NCBI GenBank assembly: GCA_002715005.1
Contig: PAXN01000012.1
Span: 19,114-58,695, forward strand
DNA from: Rhodospirillaceae bacterium
GTDB taxonomy: Bacteria > Pseudomonadota > Alphaproteobacteria > UBA8366
Length of the DNA stretch: 39,582 bases
Direction: 5' to 3'
The notes below the pieces were generated by a model, which was not told where the DNA came from, made no database searches, and worked only from the letters and a program-made list of their open reading frames with translations. Positions 15,433 through 23,894 of the stretch are shown here, piece by piece. A program made the position numbers and the translations under genes. Each line of letters opens with the position of its first letter. Position 1 is the first letter of the stretch.

Positions 15433-16326
15433 CTAAGTTAAGTTTCGCGCTTCAGCTGCCTTCAGAGCATCTAGCATTGCGGCTCCTGCGTCAGATGGTG
15501 TGTCGATTATCCGAACGCCGGCTTTTTCCAGCGCTTCCCGTTTTGATGCGTAGGTACCTTTATTGCCGCTTACGATAGCGCCAGCATGTCCCATTTTCTT
15601 GCCCTCTGGGGCAGATCCGCCTGCAATAAACGAAACGACTGGTTTTCTCATAGTGGCGGCATATTTAGCAGCATGCTCTTCCATGGATCCGCCAATTTCG
15701 CCCAAAATGAACACAGCCTTAGTTTTTTCGTCTTTATCAAGGCATTTAAGTGCTTCCCTCGTAGTGGTGCCGATCACTGGATCACCGCCAATGCCGATAA
15801 ATGCTGATTGGCCGAGGCCCGCTTGTGTGATATTCAGCGAAATTAACGTTCCGAGACTTCCGCTACGCGAGATCACACCTACTTCTCCTTCACGCATGAT
15901 GTTTGTGTTGAAGGCAGGCATGAAGCCGACAAAGCATTCGCCTGGCGTCGCGACGCCGGTGGTGTTAGGTCCGATGATCTGTGTGCCGTTTGCTTTGCCA
16001 GCAGAGACAATATACATCACGTCTTGAACTGGAATATGTTCGGTAAGAATAACCAGTTTCTTGACCCCGGCTTCGATGGCATCAACGGCGCCGGATTTTG
16101 CATAAAGCGGCGGCACAAATAAGCCTGCCACATCGAAAGGCAAGTCTTTCATTGCATCAAAAGCATTGTCGAAAACGGGTACGCCGAGATGATTTTGGCC
16201 ACCTTTCTTTGGTACGATTCCACCTACAATGTTGGTGCCGTATTCCTGCATACGTTCGGTCCAAAAGGTGCCTTGCTTGCCAGTAATGCCTTGGATCATC
16301 ACTTTCTCATGTTTGCGGACGATCAT
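15433..16326 (-). CDS. SucD-like CoA ligase alpha subunit, candidate sulfoacetate-CoA ligase
   Basis: The 297-residue protein matches the succinyl-CoA synthetase alpha subunit: a CoA-binding Rossmann domain with GITGKQGT (13-20), and the phosphohistidine loop KMGHAGAIVSG with H247. It would form the NDP-forming acyl-CoA ligase with the beta subunit, whose stop codon overlaps this start by one base (TAATG). The TCA-cycle enzyme is normally encoded beside mdh or sucAB. Here the pair instead follows a SauS-like dehydrogenase and faces xsc, so activation of sulfoacetate to sulfoacetyl-CoA is the best contextual assignment. A malate thiokinase-type or housekeeping succinate role cannot be excluded by sequence alone. 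Confidence 0.85.
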   Translation of the reverse strand: MIVRKHEKVMIQGITGKQGTFWTERMQEYGTNIVGGIVPKKGGQNHLGVPVFDNAFDAMKDLPFDVAGLFVPPLYAKSGAVDAIEAGVKKLVILTEHIPVQDVMYIVSAGKANGTQIIGPNTTGVATPGECFVGFMPAFNTNIMREGEVGVISRSGSLGTLISLNITQAGLGQSAFIGIGGDPVIGTTTREALKCLDKDEKTKAVFILGEIGGSMEEHAAKYAATMRKPVVSFIAGGSAPEGKKMGHAGAIVSGNKGTYASKREALEKAGVRIIDTPSDAGAAMLDALKAAEARNLT

Positions 16327-17471
16327 TATACGACCCCTCCCTCATGTGCTTGAGCCGCATCGACAGCTGCTTTGCAGGCCTGATCCATCGTGTCATAAGG
16401 TGAGATATTTAGACGTTCTTTCAGTAGTTGACGTGCTTCCTCGTCACCGGTGCCGTGTACGGAAAAGAATACAGGCAGTGTGGGCTTTATTTCCTCCCAG
16501 GCTGCTACGATCCCCTCAGCCATAACATCACACCGCGCAAAAGCGCCGCAAAAATTGATTACCAGGCTTTTAACCTTGGGATTAGACAGAACTAACTCAA
16601 GCGCTGGTTTACCCTTGGTATAAGCTTCTCCCCCGATTTCCATGAAGTTCGCTGGAACTCCGCCATAATATTTAACCACATCCATAGTCGTCATTGTGAG
16701 GCCCGCACCATTAGCCAGGATGCCCACGGTACCTTCGAGTTCGATATATTTGAGGCCTAGTTCCTTGCCGTGCTTTTCAAGCTCAGTGGTTTTATCTGGC
16801 GTGCCGGTCTTAGCTTTCTCGAGATGCCGGACTAAGGCTGAATCGTCCATTGAGAATTTGCAATCTAGGGCTATAACTTTGTCATCTTTGGTGAGCACCA
16901 GCGGGTTAATTTCTAAAAGCTCTGCATCATTATCCAAAAAGGTATTATAGAGTTTGACCATGGTATCAGCGACCGGCGTTCTCATAGCGCCGAGATTCAG
17001 ATCGCCGAGGATTCGAATTGCTGCGGCTAGGTCGAGACCTTGACGAATATCGATTGGTTGGCGCCGTACCTGTTTGGGGTCCTGTTCCGCTGCTTCTTCT
17101 ATGTCCATACCGCCCAATGTAGAAAACAAAATCATGGGGCCACGTGATTCCGAATCATTCATAATAGCGAGGTAAAGTTCCCGGGCGATGGGCGCTTGCT
17201 CTTCGACCAACACTTTCTCGACCGTATGCGCGTCAATGGTCATTCCAATTATTTTTTTAGCCATTGCCTTGGCTTCATCTGAGTCCTTAGCGAGCTTAAT
17301 GCCGCCCGCCTTGCCGCGTTTGCCTGTTGGCACCTGCGCCTTTACGACACAGGGTCCGATCTGATCGGCCACCGCTGCCGCTTCGTCAGCTGTTTTAGCA
17401 ATAATACCTTTTGGTATGTTGATGCCCGAGGCCGCAAGCAAAGGCTTGGCGGCAAATTCTTCAAAATCCAT
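16326..17471 (-). CDS. SucC-like CoA ligase beta subunit, candidate sulfoacetate-CoA ligase
   Basis: This 381-residue protein has the ATP-grasp domain of SucC (residues 1-230, including ELLEINPLVLT near 190-200, which carries a Mg-binding Asn) and the C-terminal ligase domain (GILANGAGLTMTTMDVVKYYGG and ANFMEIGGEA). The gene starts 21 bases after the SauS-like stop and overlaps the SucD-like start, so sauS, beta and alpha form one minus-strand operon. Within it, the ligase would generate the thioester used by the acylating dehydrogenase. This differs from the single-chain SauT ligase known from Cupriavidus necator. The family is certain; the sulfoacetate assignment rests on context. Confidence 0.85.
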   Translation of the reverse strand: MDFEEFAAKPLLAASGINIPKGIIAKTADEAAAVADQIGPCVVKAQVPTGKRGKAGGIKLAKDSDEAKAMAKKIIGMTIDAHTVEKVLVEEQAPIARELYLAIMNDSESRGPMILFSTLGGMDIEEAAEQDPKQVRRQPIDIRQGLDLAAAIRILGDLNLGAMRTPVADTMVKLYNTFLDNDAELLEINPLVLTKDDKVIALDCKFSMDDSALVRHLEKAKTGTPDKTTELEKHGKELGLKYIELEGTVGILANGAGLTMTTMDVVKYYGGVPANFMEIGGEAYTKGKPALELVLSNPKVKSLVINFCGAFARCDVMAEGIVAAWEEIKPTLPVFFSVHGTGDEEARQLLKERLNISPYDTMDQACKAAVDAAQAHEGGVV

Positions 17472-17492
17472 CGTTGACCTACTTTTATGTGA

Positions 17493-18917
17493 TTATTTGC
17501 CGTACTTTTCCCAGTGAGCACCGAAAAGGTCCTCTTCACTAGGCCTGTCCTCGGGAATTGTTTTTACCAAATGGGTAATATTGATGAAATGGTGATAGCC
17601 AAGGTTCTCGCTGATTGAGTTTCCAGCCCAAGTCCCGCATCCCATGGTGAGAGTAAAGTCGAGGCCATTGTCAAAACTGCCACCATTTCCAAAGGTGTGG
17701 GCTTGGTTGACGAGAACACGGACGACATCGAGGCGCTCCGCCAGAATCTGCGCGTTCGCTGGATTTTTAGTGTGTATCCCTACGGAGTGACCCATGCCCT
17801 GGAAGTTGAGGACGTCTTGCACTTGATCCATGGCAGCTTCGATTGAAGGGGCACGATAAATTGTGAGCGCAAGAGATAGCTTTTCGCCGGACAATGGCCG
17901 GCCTTTACCCGCTCCTTTATCTTCCACCATGAAGAATTTAGCTTTTTTTGCTAGTTCCGGCAGACCGCAGACGTCGGCGAACACATCGGGGTCCTTGGCG
18001 AGGACATGGCGATTAAGGTGTCCGTCGACCCAAAGATTATCGAGAATCGCTTGTTTGTCTTCAGATGTACACATGTAGCCGCCGACATTCTTCATGGCGG
18101 TTATGGCATCATCATAAATATCGTCCAAAATCGTGACAGAGTTTTCTGAGGAACAAGAGGTGGCGTTATCAAAACATTTAGACGCCATGATCTTCTGGGC
18201 GGCATCGTCTAGATCGGCGCTTGAATCGATAATGACCGGGACATTACCTGCGCCGACGCCGATCGCGGGTGTGCCGCTTTTATAGGCATTACGGACGTTA
18301 TTCTGGGAGCCAGTGACGACAACCAAATCGCTGTCTTCCATAAGCTTGTTGGTGAGTGATTTGGAGATTGGCGCGGGTAGAATTTGTACAAGATTGGCAG
18401 GTAGTCCGATTTTCTCCAGTTCGTCGCGCATCAGTTTAACTACGCGACTTGTCGCCTTGAAACCCGCGGGTGAAGGGGCAATAACTACAGCATTGCGGCC
18501 TTTAATTGCCATCATACTTTTGTTGACTGGGGTGGCGCATGGGTTGGTCGATGGCACAACTGCGCCAACAACTCCGACAGGCTTAGCGTATTTGACTAGG
18601 CCTTTTTCAGGGATTTCTTCAATGATACCGACTGACTTAACCCGCATTAGATCGCGCAGGGTGCCGAAATTCTTACGCTGATTTTTAGTAATTTTATCTT
18701 CAATATTACCAAGCCCCGTGCCTTCTACAGCTAGTTTAGCGGTTTCACGGGCATGCTCTGGCTTATAGATTGACCAGCAAAGGGCGGTTACAGCTTCATC
18801 GACGCGGGCTTGGTCTGCGCTTGCAAATTGTGCCATAGCGCGACGGCCATTTATCATCAATTCATCGATGATAGCGTCGTCGTCTCTTTCGGTGGTGGAT
18901 TGCTGAGCTTGGCTCAT
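17493..18917 (-). CDS. sauS: Acylating aldehyde dehydrogenase, SauS-like sulfoacetaldehyde dehydrogenase
   Basis: The 474-residue protein is a CoA-acylating aldehyde dehydrogenase of the EutE/AdhE/SauS group. The catalytic Cys is C255 in NATSCSSENS, the nucleotide-binding stretch includes VTGSQNNVRNAYKSGTPAIGVGAGNVP (201-227), and PSTNPCATP (122-130) is typical of the acylating type. It would reduce sulfoacetyl-CoA to sulfoacetaldehyde with NAD(P)H. A frame extends to 18941, but the ATG at 18917 has GGGAG about seven to eight bases upstream. It is the promoter-proximal gene of the minus arm, back to back with xsc, whose substrate is sulfoacetaldehyde; that pairing is the strongest argument for SauS rather than a propionaldehyde or acetaldehyde enzyme. 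Confidence 0.75.
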   Translation of the reverse strand: MSQAQQSTTERDDDAIIDELMINGRRAMAQFASADQARVDEAVTALCWSIYKPEHARETAKLAVEGTGLGNIEDKITKNQRKNFGTLRDLMRVKSVGIIEEIPEKGLVKYAKPVGVVGAVVPSTNPCATPVNKSMMAIKGRNAVVIAPSPAGFKATSRVVKLMRDELEKIGLPANLVQILPAPISKSLTNKLMEDSDLVVVTGSQNNVRNAYKSGTPAIGVGAGNVPVIIDSSADLDDAAQKIMASKCFDNATSCSSENSVTILDDIYDDAITAMKNVGGYMCTSEDKQAILDNLWVDGHLNRHVLAKDPDVFADVCGLPELAKKAKFFMVEDKGAGKGRPLSGEKLSLALTIYRAPSIEAAMDQVQDVLNFQGMGHSVGIHTKNPANAQILAERLDVVRVLVNQAHTFGNGGSFDNGLDFTLTMGCGTWAGNSISENLGYHHFINITHLVKTIPEDRPSEEDLFGAHWEKYGK

Positions 18918-18989
18918 TAATTTTCTCCCTAACGAATTCATGGAACTATAGGCTAATAAACATCAAAAAAAACTATTTTGGAAAAAATG

Positions 18990-19004
18990 TCCCATTAAAT
19001 GGGA
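18990..19004. promoter_or_regulatory. Palindromic operator candidate 1 in the sauS-xsc divergent region
   Basis: TCCCATTAAATGGGA is a perfect 7-1-7 inverted repeat, centred at 18997, 72 bases upstream of the SauS-like start. A second, near-identical palindrome is centred 50 bases away, about five helical turns. The shape and length fit an IclR-family operator, and an IclR gene lies at the end of the minus arm. The remaining 309-base intergenic region is AT-rich and must hold both divergent promoters, whose -35/-10 elements I cannot assign securely. Confidence 0.65.
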
Positions 19005-19039
19005 TATTGAGTAATTATAAACAATTATATTGTTCAATG

Positions 19040-19054
19040 TCCCATTTAACGGGA
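19040..19054. promoter_or_regulatory. Palindromic operator candidate 2 in the sauS-xsc divergent region
   Basis: TCCCATTTAACGGGA repeats site 1 with one base pair of the palindrome changed (consensus TCCCATTnAAYGGGA). Both copies are flanked by ATG on the left and TA on the right. It is centred at 19047, 180 bases upstream of xsc. Confidence 0.65.
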
Positions 19055-19226
19055 TAATTCATTTTGTTAATTGAAGAACTTTTCTTTTTGATTTATGCCT
19101 ATTCATATTAGGTCGCAATTCATCAGATCGTTGCTGCTGTTAACGCGAAGTAGACGAAACGGGCGACAAGTGCCGTCTCATGGGCTAAATATTACAAAAC
19201 ACCAACGTTAAGGGGAGGTTCCGCAG

Positions 19227-20999
19227 ATGACCCAGATGACAACAGAAGAGGCTTTTGTAAAAGTATTGCAACGGCATGGTATCGAGCACGCTTTTGGTAT
19301 TATTGGTTCAGCAATGATGCCGGTATCTGATCTGTTTCCAAAAGCGGGTATCACCTTCTGGGACTGCGCGCATGAGTGCAATGCCGGCATGATGGCTGAC
19401 GGGTTTACCCGCTCTAGCGGCAAGATGAGTATGATGATTGCTCAGAACGGACCCGGGATCACGAATTTCGTCACGCCTGTGAAGACTGCCTATTGGAACC
19501 ACACGCCGCTCCTATTGGTTACACCGCAAGCGGCCAATAAGACTATGGGGCAAGGTGGGTTCCAAGAAATTCCCCAAATGGCCTTGTTCGCGGATATGGT
19601 TTGCTATCAGGAAGAAGTGCGCGACCCGACCCGCGTCGCGGAAGTTCTGAACAGAGTGATTGAAAAAGCATGGCGCGGCAGTGCACCTGCGCAGATTAAC
19701 GTACCGCGCGATTATTGGACGCAGGTTATCGATATTGAAATTCCTGAGACTATTAAAATTGAACGGCCTTCGGGCGGTATGGACGCGATCGCTGATGCGG
19801 CAAAGCTTTTGTCCGAAGCAAAGTTTCCGGTCATCTTGAATGGTGCTGGAGTGGTATTGAGCGACGGTATTCCAGCGTCTGCTGCTCTGGCAGAGAAGCT
19901 CAGTGCACCGGTATGTTGCGGTTACCAACATAATGATGCTTTCCCCGGCAACCATCCTTTAGCTGCGGGCCCGCTGGGGTATAATGGGTCGAAAGCGGCA
20001 ATGGAGCTGATTTCGAAAGCTGATGTGGTATTAGCTCTTGGAACACGCCTTAATCCGTTCTCTACATTACCGGGCTACGGAATTGATTATTGGCCAAAAG
20101 ACGCAAAGGTTATTCAGGTTGATGTTAATTCGGATCGGATAGGGTTAACCAAAAAAGTTACGGTCGCTATTCAGGGCGATGCACGTCAGGTGGCTGAACA
20201 GATTAGCAGTTGTCTGTCCCCAACGGCCGGCGATAGCAATCGAGACGATCGTGAGGCGCTCATCCATCAAACCAAATCCGCGTGGCAACAACAATTGTCT
20301 TCTATGGATCATGAAGACGATGACCCTGGCACGACTTGGAATGAGCGCAGCCGTAATCGTGAACCAGAAAAAATGTCGCCTCGTATGGCATGGCGCGCTA
20401 TTCAGGCTTCGCTTCCAAGGGAAGCTATTATTTCATCTGATATTGGTAATAACTGTGCAATCGGCAATGCATACCCGAGCTTCGATGAGGGACGGAAATA
20501 TTTAGCACCGGGGCTTTTTGGTCCCTGTGGTTACGGTTTTCCCGCTATTCTAGGTGCGAAGATCGCTAACTCGGACACACCTGTCGTTGGTTTTGCTGGT
20601 GACGGTGCGTTTGGCATCTCCATGAATGAGATGACTGCGTGTGGTCGCGACCCATGGCCGCCAATCACCATGATTATTTTCCGCAACTATCAATGGGGCG
20701 CAGAGAAACGCAATACGACGCTTTGGTATCAAGATAATTTCGTTGGCACAGAACTTGATCTCGATGTCCAGTATGCCAACATTGCCGAAGCGTGCGGCGT
20801 TAACGGTGTCCAAGTTACATCAATGCAGGAATTGACCGATCAGTTGGCGGTTGCTGTGGACGTGCAGATGAACAAAAAAGAGACTACATTTATAGAAGTA
20901 ATCCTTAACCAGGAATTGGGGGAACCCTTCCGCCGAGATGCCATGAAGGCACCTGTTGAAGTTGCAGGTATTGATGGGTCGGACATGCGACCACAATAG
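19227..20999 (+). CDS. xsc: Sulfoacetaldehyde acetyltransferase
   Basis: Xsc (EC 2.3.3.15) uses ThDP and phosphate to convert sulfoacetaldehyde to acetyl phosphate and sulfite. The 590-residue sequence carries family-specific stretches: FGIIGSAMMPVSDLFPKAGI (start region), FWDCAHECNAGMMADGFTR with the cofactor-activating E50, QAANKTMGQGGFQE (101-114) and PRDYWTQVID, plus the ThDP-binding GDG at 458-460 and NYQWGAEKRN (487-496). GGGGAGG eight bases before the ATG at 19227 is an excellent ribosome-binding site. It is divergent from sauS across two palindromes. No phosphotransacetylase or sulfite exporter gene follows, so acetyl phosphate and sulfite must be handled by genes elsewhere or, for sulfite, possibly by the ComA-like protein downstream. 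Confidence 0.95.
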   Translation: MTQMTTEEAFVKVLQRHGIEHAFGIIGSAMMPVSDLFPKAGITFWDCAHECNAGMMADGFTRSSGKMSMMIAQNGPGITNFVTPVKTAYWNHTPLLLVTPQAANKTMGQGGFQEIPQMALFADMVCYQEEVRDPTRVAEVLNRVIEKAWRGSAPAQINVPRDYWTQVIDIEIPETIKIERPSGGMDAIADAAKLLSEAKFPVILNGAGVVLSDGIPASAALAEKLSAPVCCGYQHNDAFPGNHPLAAGPLGYNGSKAAMELISKADVVLALGTRLNPFSTLPGYGIDYWPKDAKVIQVDVNSDRIGLTKKVTVAIQGDARQVAEQISSCLSPTAGDSNRDDREALIHQTKSAWQQQLSSMDHEDDDPGTTWNERSRNREPEKMSPRMAWRAIQASLPREAIISSDIGNNCAIGNAYPSFDEGRKYLAPGLFGPCGYGFPAILGAKIANSDTPVVGFAGDGAFGISMNEMTACGRDPWPPITMIIFRNYQWGAEKRNTTLWYQDNFVGTELDLDVQYANIAEACGVNGVQVTSMQELTDQLAVAVDVQMNKKETTFIEVILNQELGEPFRRDAMKAPVEVAGIDGSDMRPQ

Positions 21000-21560
21000 T
21001 CATAATTGGTGGCCGGTATTGTTGGAACGCTGCCGCTTGGTTCAACCTAAATTTGGTCCGTCGGCGAAAGTCGGCGGGTCATTTATTTTATGCTTTGGCC
21101 TGAATCGTAACCCTATATAAATGTCTTGCCAGACTTCTATTGAGTTCACTTTTTATGCGATACCGGCCTTACTCATTAGTTCAATAGAATTTTTTGCCGA
21201 GCCTTTGCCTTCTTTCGTAGCAGCAATATCAATTGTGCGCACCCCAAGAGTTATCTAAAGGCCTTGAGGAGCATTTGAGAGCTCTCGTAGCTTATTCCTG
21301 ATGCATAACTCGAACTAATAAAGCGGTTTTGACATCATATTGCCGGCCAAATATGATCGTGAGTTGAGTGGCCTCCAAAATTATTGCTGCGTCGGTAAGA
21401 AATACAGGCGGTAGAGATGGAGATTACTAACCGCCTTTTTGTTATGGCGATTGGACTATCTTGGAAGACGTATGGCTCGTCTAGAAAGCAGACATGGTGC
21501 ATAGCGATCCATGCAGAGGTTGGATGTTCCGGTTGCTTCTGAATTTCGAGGAAAATGACA
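21000..21560. other. Intergenic region between xsc and the DUF3604 gene
   Basis: No complete gene is supported here. After xsc there is a weak hairpin (CCGTCGG with TCGGCGG, 21058-21078, two wobble pairs) followed by a T-rich stretch, a poor terminator candidate. On the minus strand, 21153-21254 encodes a 33-residue protein-like end (ITLGVRTIDIAATKEG...) preceded by a stop, perhaps the C-terminal remnant of a lost gene that I do not recognise. A better terminator lies at 21406-21443. The remaining bases before 21561 may hold the promoter of the DUF3604 operon. Confidence 0.4.
21406..21443 (+). terminator. Possible Rho-independent terminator upstream of the DUF3604 gene
   Basis: AGGCGGT (21406-21412) pairs with ACCGCCT (21430-21436) across a 17-base loop that can pair a little further, and TTTTTGTT follows directly. 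It lies 407 bases after xsc and would isolate the downstream operon from xsc read-through. It could equally be an attenuator for the downstream genes. Confidence 0.5.
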
Positions 21561-23894
21561 ATGAGTGAACAACCGATGGGAAGTCCCGACGATGCTGCAG
21601 GCGGAGCGTTAGGTGGTTTGGTTAGCAAACCTATTAAGCCGACAATCCCCTCGGAAGAACTCGGTAGTATTTCATTATCCCCTAGCGGATCCTTTGAAGC
21701 AGGCTCCTACCAGACATTTAAACTTGTCTACACGGCTGGTAAATTCGGCATCGATGATAGCGGCTCTATGCGCATCTGTTTTCGCTTTGCATCCGATCAA
21801 ACCCGCCCACAATTTGATGACCCGAAATGGGCTAACTACACTACGGTGGCTGCTAGCAACAATGCGGTGCTTGAATATAACTACGACCCCAAGGGCAATG
21901 TGCGTCCGTGGGATCGTTGCCTTTATATAAAGGTCGTGAAAGGCTTTTTGCGGGAAGGCGATACCATTACTGTTACATTTGGTGACACAAGCCAAGGCTC
22001 GCCTGGTATGCGGCTGCAAACATTTCTCGAGGATACATTTGAGTTTCACACTCTGGTCGATCCTATCGCGACTTTTAATTATCAGCCGATGCCAGAGCAG
22101 CCGGTTATAAATATTGTTGCCGGACCACCTGAAGATTGGATTGCAGTCCTACCAACGTTTCGCCGCGTTAATGAATCCTTTGCATTAAAATTTAAAGGTG
22201 AGGATAAATGGGGTAATCCATCGGATCAAACTGACGCGACTTTCGAGTTGAGGGCGAGCGCACCAGTTAATGGCTTGCCCGAAACTATTACGATTAAGCC
22301 AGGAGAGGTCACAGTCAACGTCAGCGAACTTTCAGTGAGTAAGGCCTGTGAGGTGATCATCGATTTAGTGGATTGTGATAATATTATTGCTGCACAGAGT
22401 AATCCGCTCCGCATCGTGCAAGAATCCGAACTAGTCCATTTTTGGGGTGATATGCACGGTCAGTCGGAAGAAACGATCGGCAATAATAGTGCCAGACAGT
22501 ATTTTGGATTTGCGCGTGATAAAGCTTTTATTGATGCGACCGGTCATCAAGGTAATGATTTCCAGATCACCAACGAATTTTGGGGCGAACTCGACCGTCT
22601 ATCGGCGGAGTTTAATGTCGATGGTAGCTTTGTCGTGCTACCTGGATATGAATGGTCAGGTAATACCGGACTGGGTGGAGATCGAAATATCTATTTTTCC
22701 GAAGAGGGCCGTCAAATTCGACGTTCATCTCATGCACTGGTTGAAGACCAAAGCGATATTGATACGGATTGCAACAGTGCTACTGAATTATTTGAAGCAT
22801 TGACCGATCATAAGGAATTTGACGTGGTCAGCTATGCTCATTGCGGCGGGCGTTATGCAGATGTGAAACTGGCCCATGACGGACATTTTGAGAAATCTAT
22901 GGAAATTCACTCCTCTTGGGGAACTTTCGAGTGGCTAGTGCAGGATGCTCTCGAGATGGGGTACCGCTGCGGCATTGTCTCTAATTCGGATGGGCACAAG
23001 GGGCGTCCGGGTGCAAGTTATCCCGGTGCCTCTTTGTTTGGAGCCGTTGGCGGGCTTACATGCTTTTTGATGCCTGAGCTTTCTCGCAAAGCAATGCTGG
23101 ATTGTATACGCAAGCGCCACCATTATGGGACGACCGGTGGACATGGCGGGCGTATGATTATTGATGTGCAGGCCAGTTTTGATAAAGAAGGAACTCTTTA
23201 TCACGATGATCCTAACCTTGGACCAGCTGAGGGCTCAGTAACTCAATCGGCGATCATGGGCGATATTGTGCATTTTCCAGAAGGTGGCGCAAAATTTTCA
23301 GCGGATATCGTAGGTGCAGCGCCTATTGAGCGTATCGATATTTTCAATGGGCTCGATCACATAGAAACCATCCGGCCTTATGAAAAAGAAGAACTTGGCA
23401 ATCGTATTCGTGTGGTTTGGGAAGGTGCGGAGTATCGGGGCCGGTTTCGCCAGGTGATTTGGGATGGCTCGGCACAACTATCAGATAACAAGATAGTCGA
23501 CGCGTCTACTATCAACTTCTTCAATCGGGATAAGACCCTAGATCGCGTTGGCGATAGCGGTCTTGCATGGCGTGCGCTAACGACCGGCAACATTGGAGGT
23601 TTCGATATGTGGGTGGAAGATCCTTATGGCGGCACGCTAAAGCTGGAAACGCCGCTAGTAAAGTGCGGCGTGCCATTGGAAGATATTGGCTACGAAGATG
23701 AAGTTTTTGATAATAGCGGTGTTTTGCCCCGTTTGTTAAAAATTTTTCGACTTCCAACGGAGAACACACATCAGGCATTTAGCTTTGAGCGCGCAATCGA
23801 ACTAAAAGATCAAGGTGATAACGCTATTTATATTAGGCTGACCCAAGAAGATGGAACACTCGCTTGGACTAGCCCGATTTATATCTACCGATGA
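21561..23894 (+). CDS. DUF3604/PHP-like metal-dependent hydrolase
   Basis: The 777-residue protein has an N-terminal beta-rich part (about 30-285, Ig-like or sandwich-like) and then a PHP-like amidohydrolase-type domain of the DUF3604 kind. Probable metal ligands are in HFWGDMHGQSEETIG (about 293-307), ATGHQGNDF, LPGYEWSGN, VVSYAHCGGRYAD (about 422-434), IHSSWGTFEW and SNSDGHKGRPG (about 474-484). There is no signal peptide. GAGGA at 21548-21552 favours the ATG at 21561 over the one at 21555. The stop codon overlaps the ATG of the ComA-like gene (ATGA), so the two are translationally coupled. Family proteins are metal-dependent hydrolases of unsettled substrate; a phosphoesterase role working with the ComA-like enzyme is speculation. 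Confidence 0.8.
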   Translation: MSEQPMGSPDDAAGGALGGLVSKPIKPTIPSEELGSISLSPSGSFEAGSYQTFKLVYTAGKFGIDDSGSMRICFRFASDQTRPQFDDPKWANYTTVAASNNAVLEYNYDPKGNVRPWDRCLYIKVVKGFLREGDTITVTFGDTSQGSPGMRLQTFLEDTFEFHTLVDPIATFNYQPMPEQPVINIVAGPPEDWIAVLPTFRRVNESFALKFKGEDKWGNPSDQTDATFELRASAPVNGLPETITIKPGEVTVNVSELSVSKACEVIIDLVDCDNIIAAQSNPLRIVQESELVHFWGDMHGQSEETIGNNSARQYFGFARDKAFIDATGHQGNDFQITNEFWGELDRLSAEFNVDGSFVVLPGYEWSGNTGLGGDRNIYFSEEGRQIRRSSHALVEDQSDIDTDCNSATELFEALTDHKEFDVVSYAHCGGRYADVKLAHDGHFEKSMEIHSSWGTFEWLVQDALEMGYRCGIVSNSDGHKGRPGASYPGASLFGAVGGLTCFLMPELSRKAMLDCIRKRHHYGTTGGHGGRMIIDVQASFDKEGTLYHDDPNLGPAEGSVTQSAIMGDIVHFPEGGAKFSADIVGAAPIERIDIFNGLDHIETIRPYEKEELGNRIRVVWEGAEYRGRFRQVIWDGSAQLSDNKIVDASTINFFNRDKTLDRVGDSGLAWRALTTGNIGGFDMWVEDPYGGTLKLETPLVKCGVPLEDIGYEDEVFDNSGVLPRLLKIFRLPTENTHQAFSFERAIELKDQGDNAIYIRLTQEDGTLAWTSPIYIYR

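Noticed and set aside
21058-21080. Hairpin after xsc as an intrinsic terminator
   Set aside because: The stem has only seven pairs with two wobbles and no uninterrupted T-run, so I did not list it as a feature.
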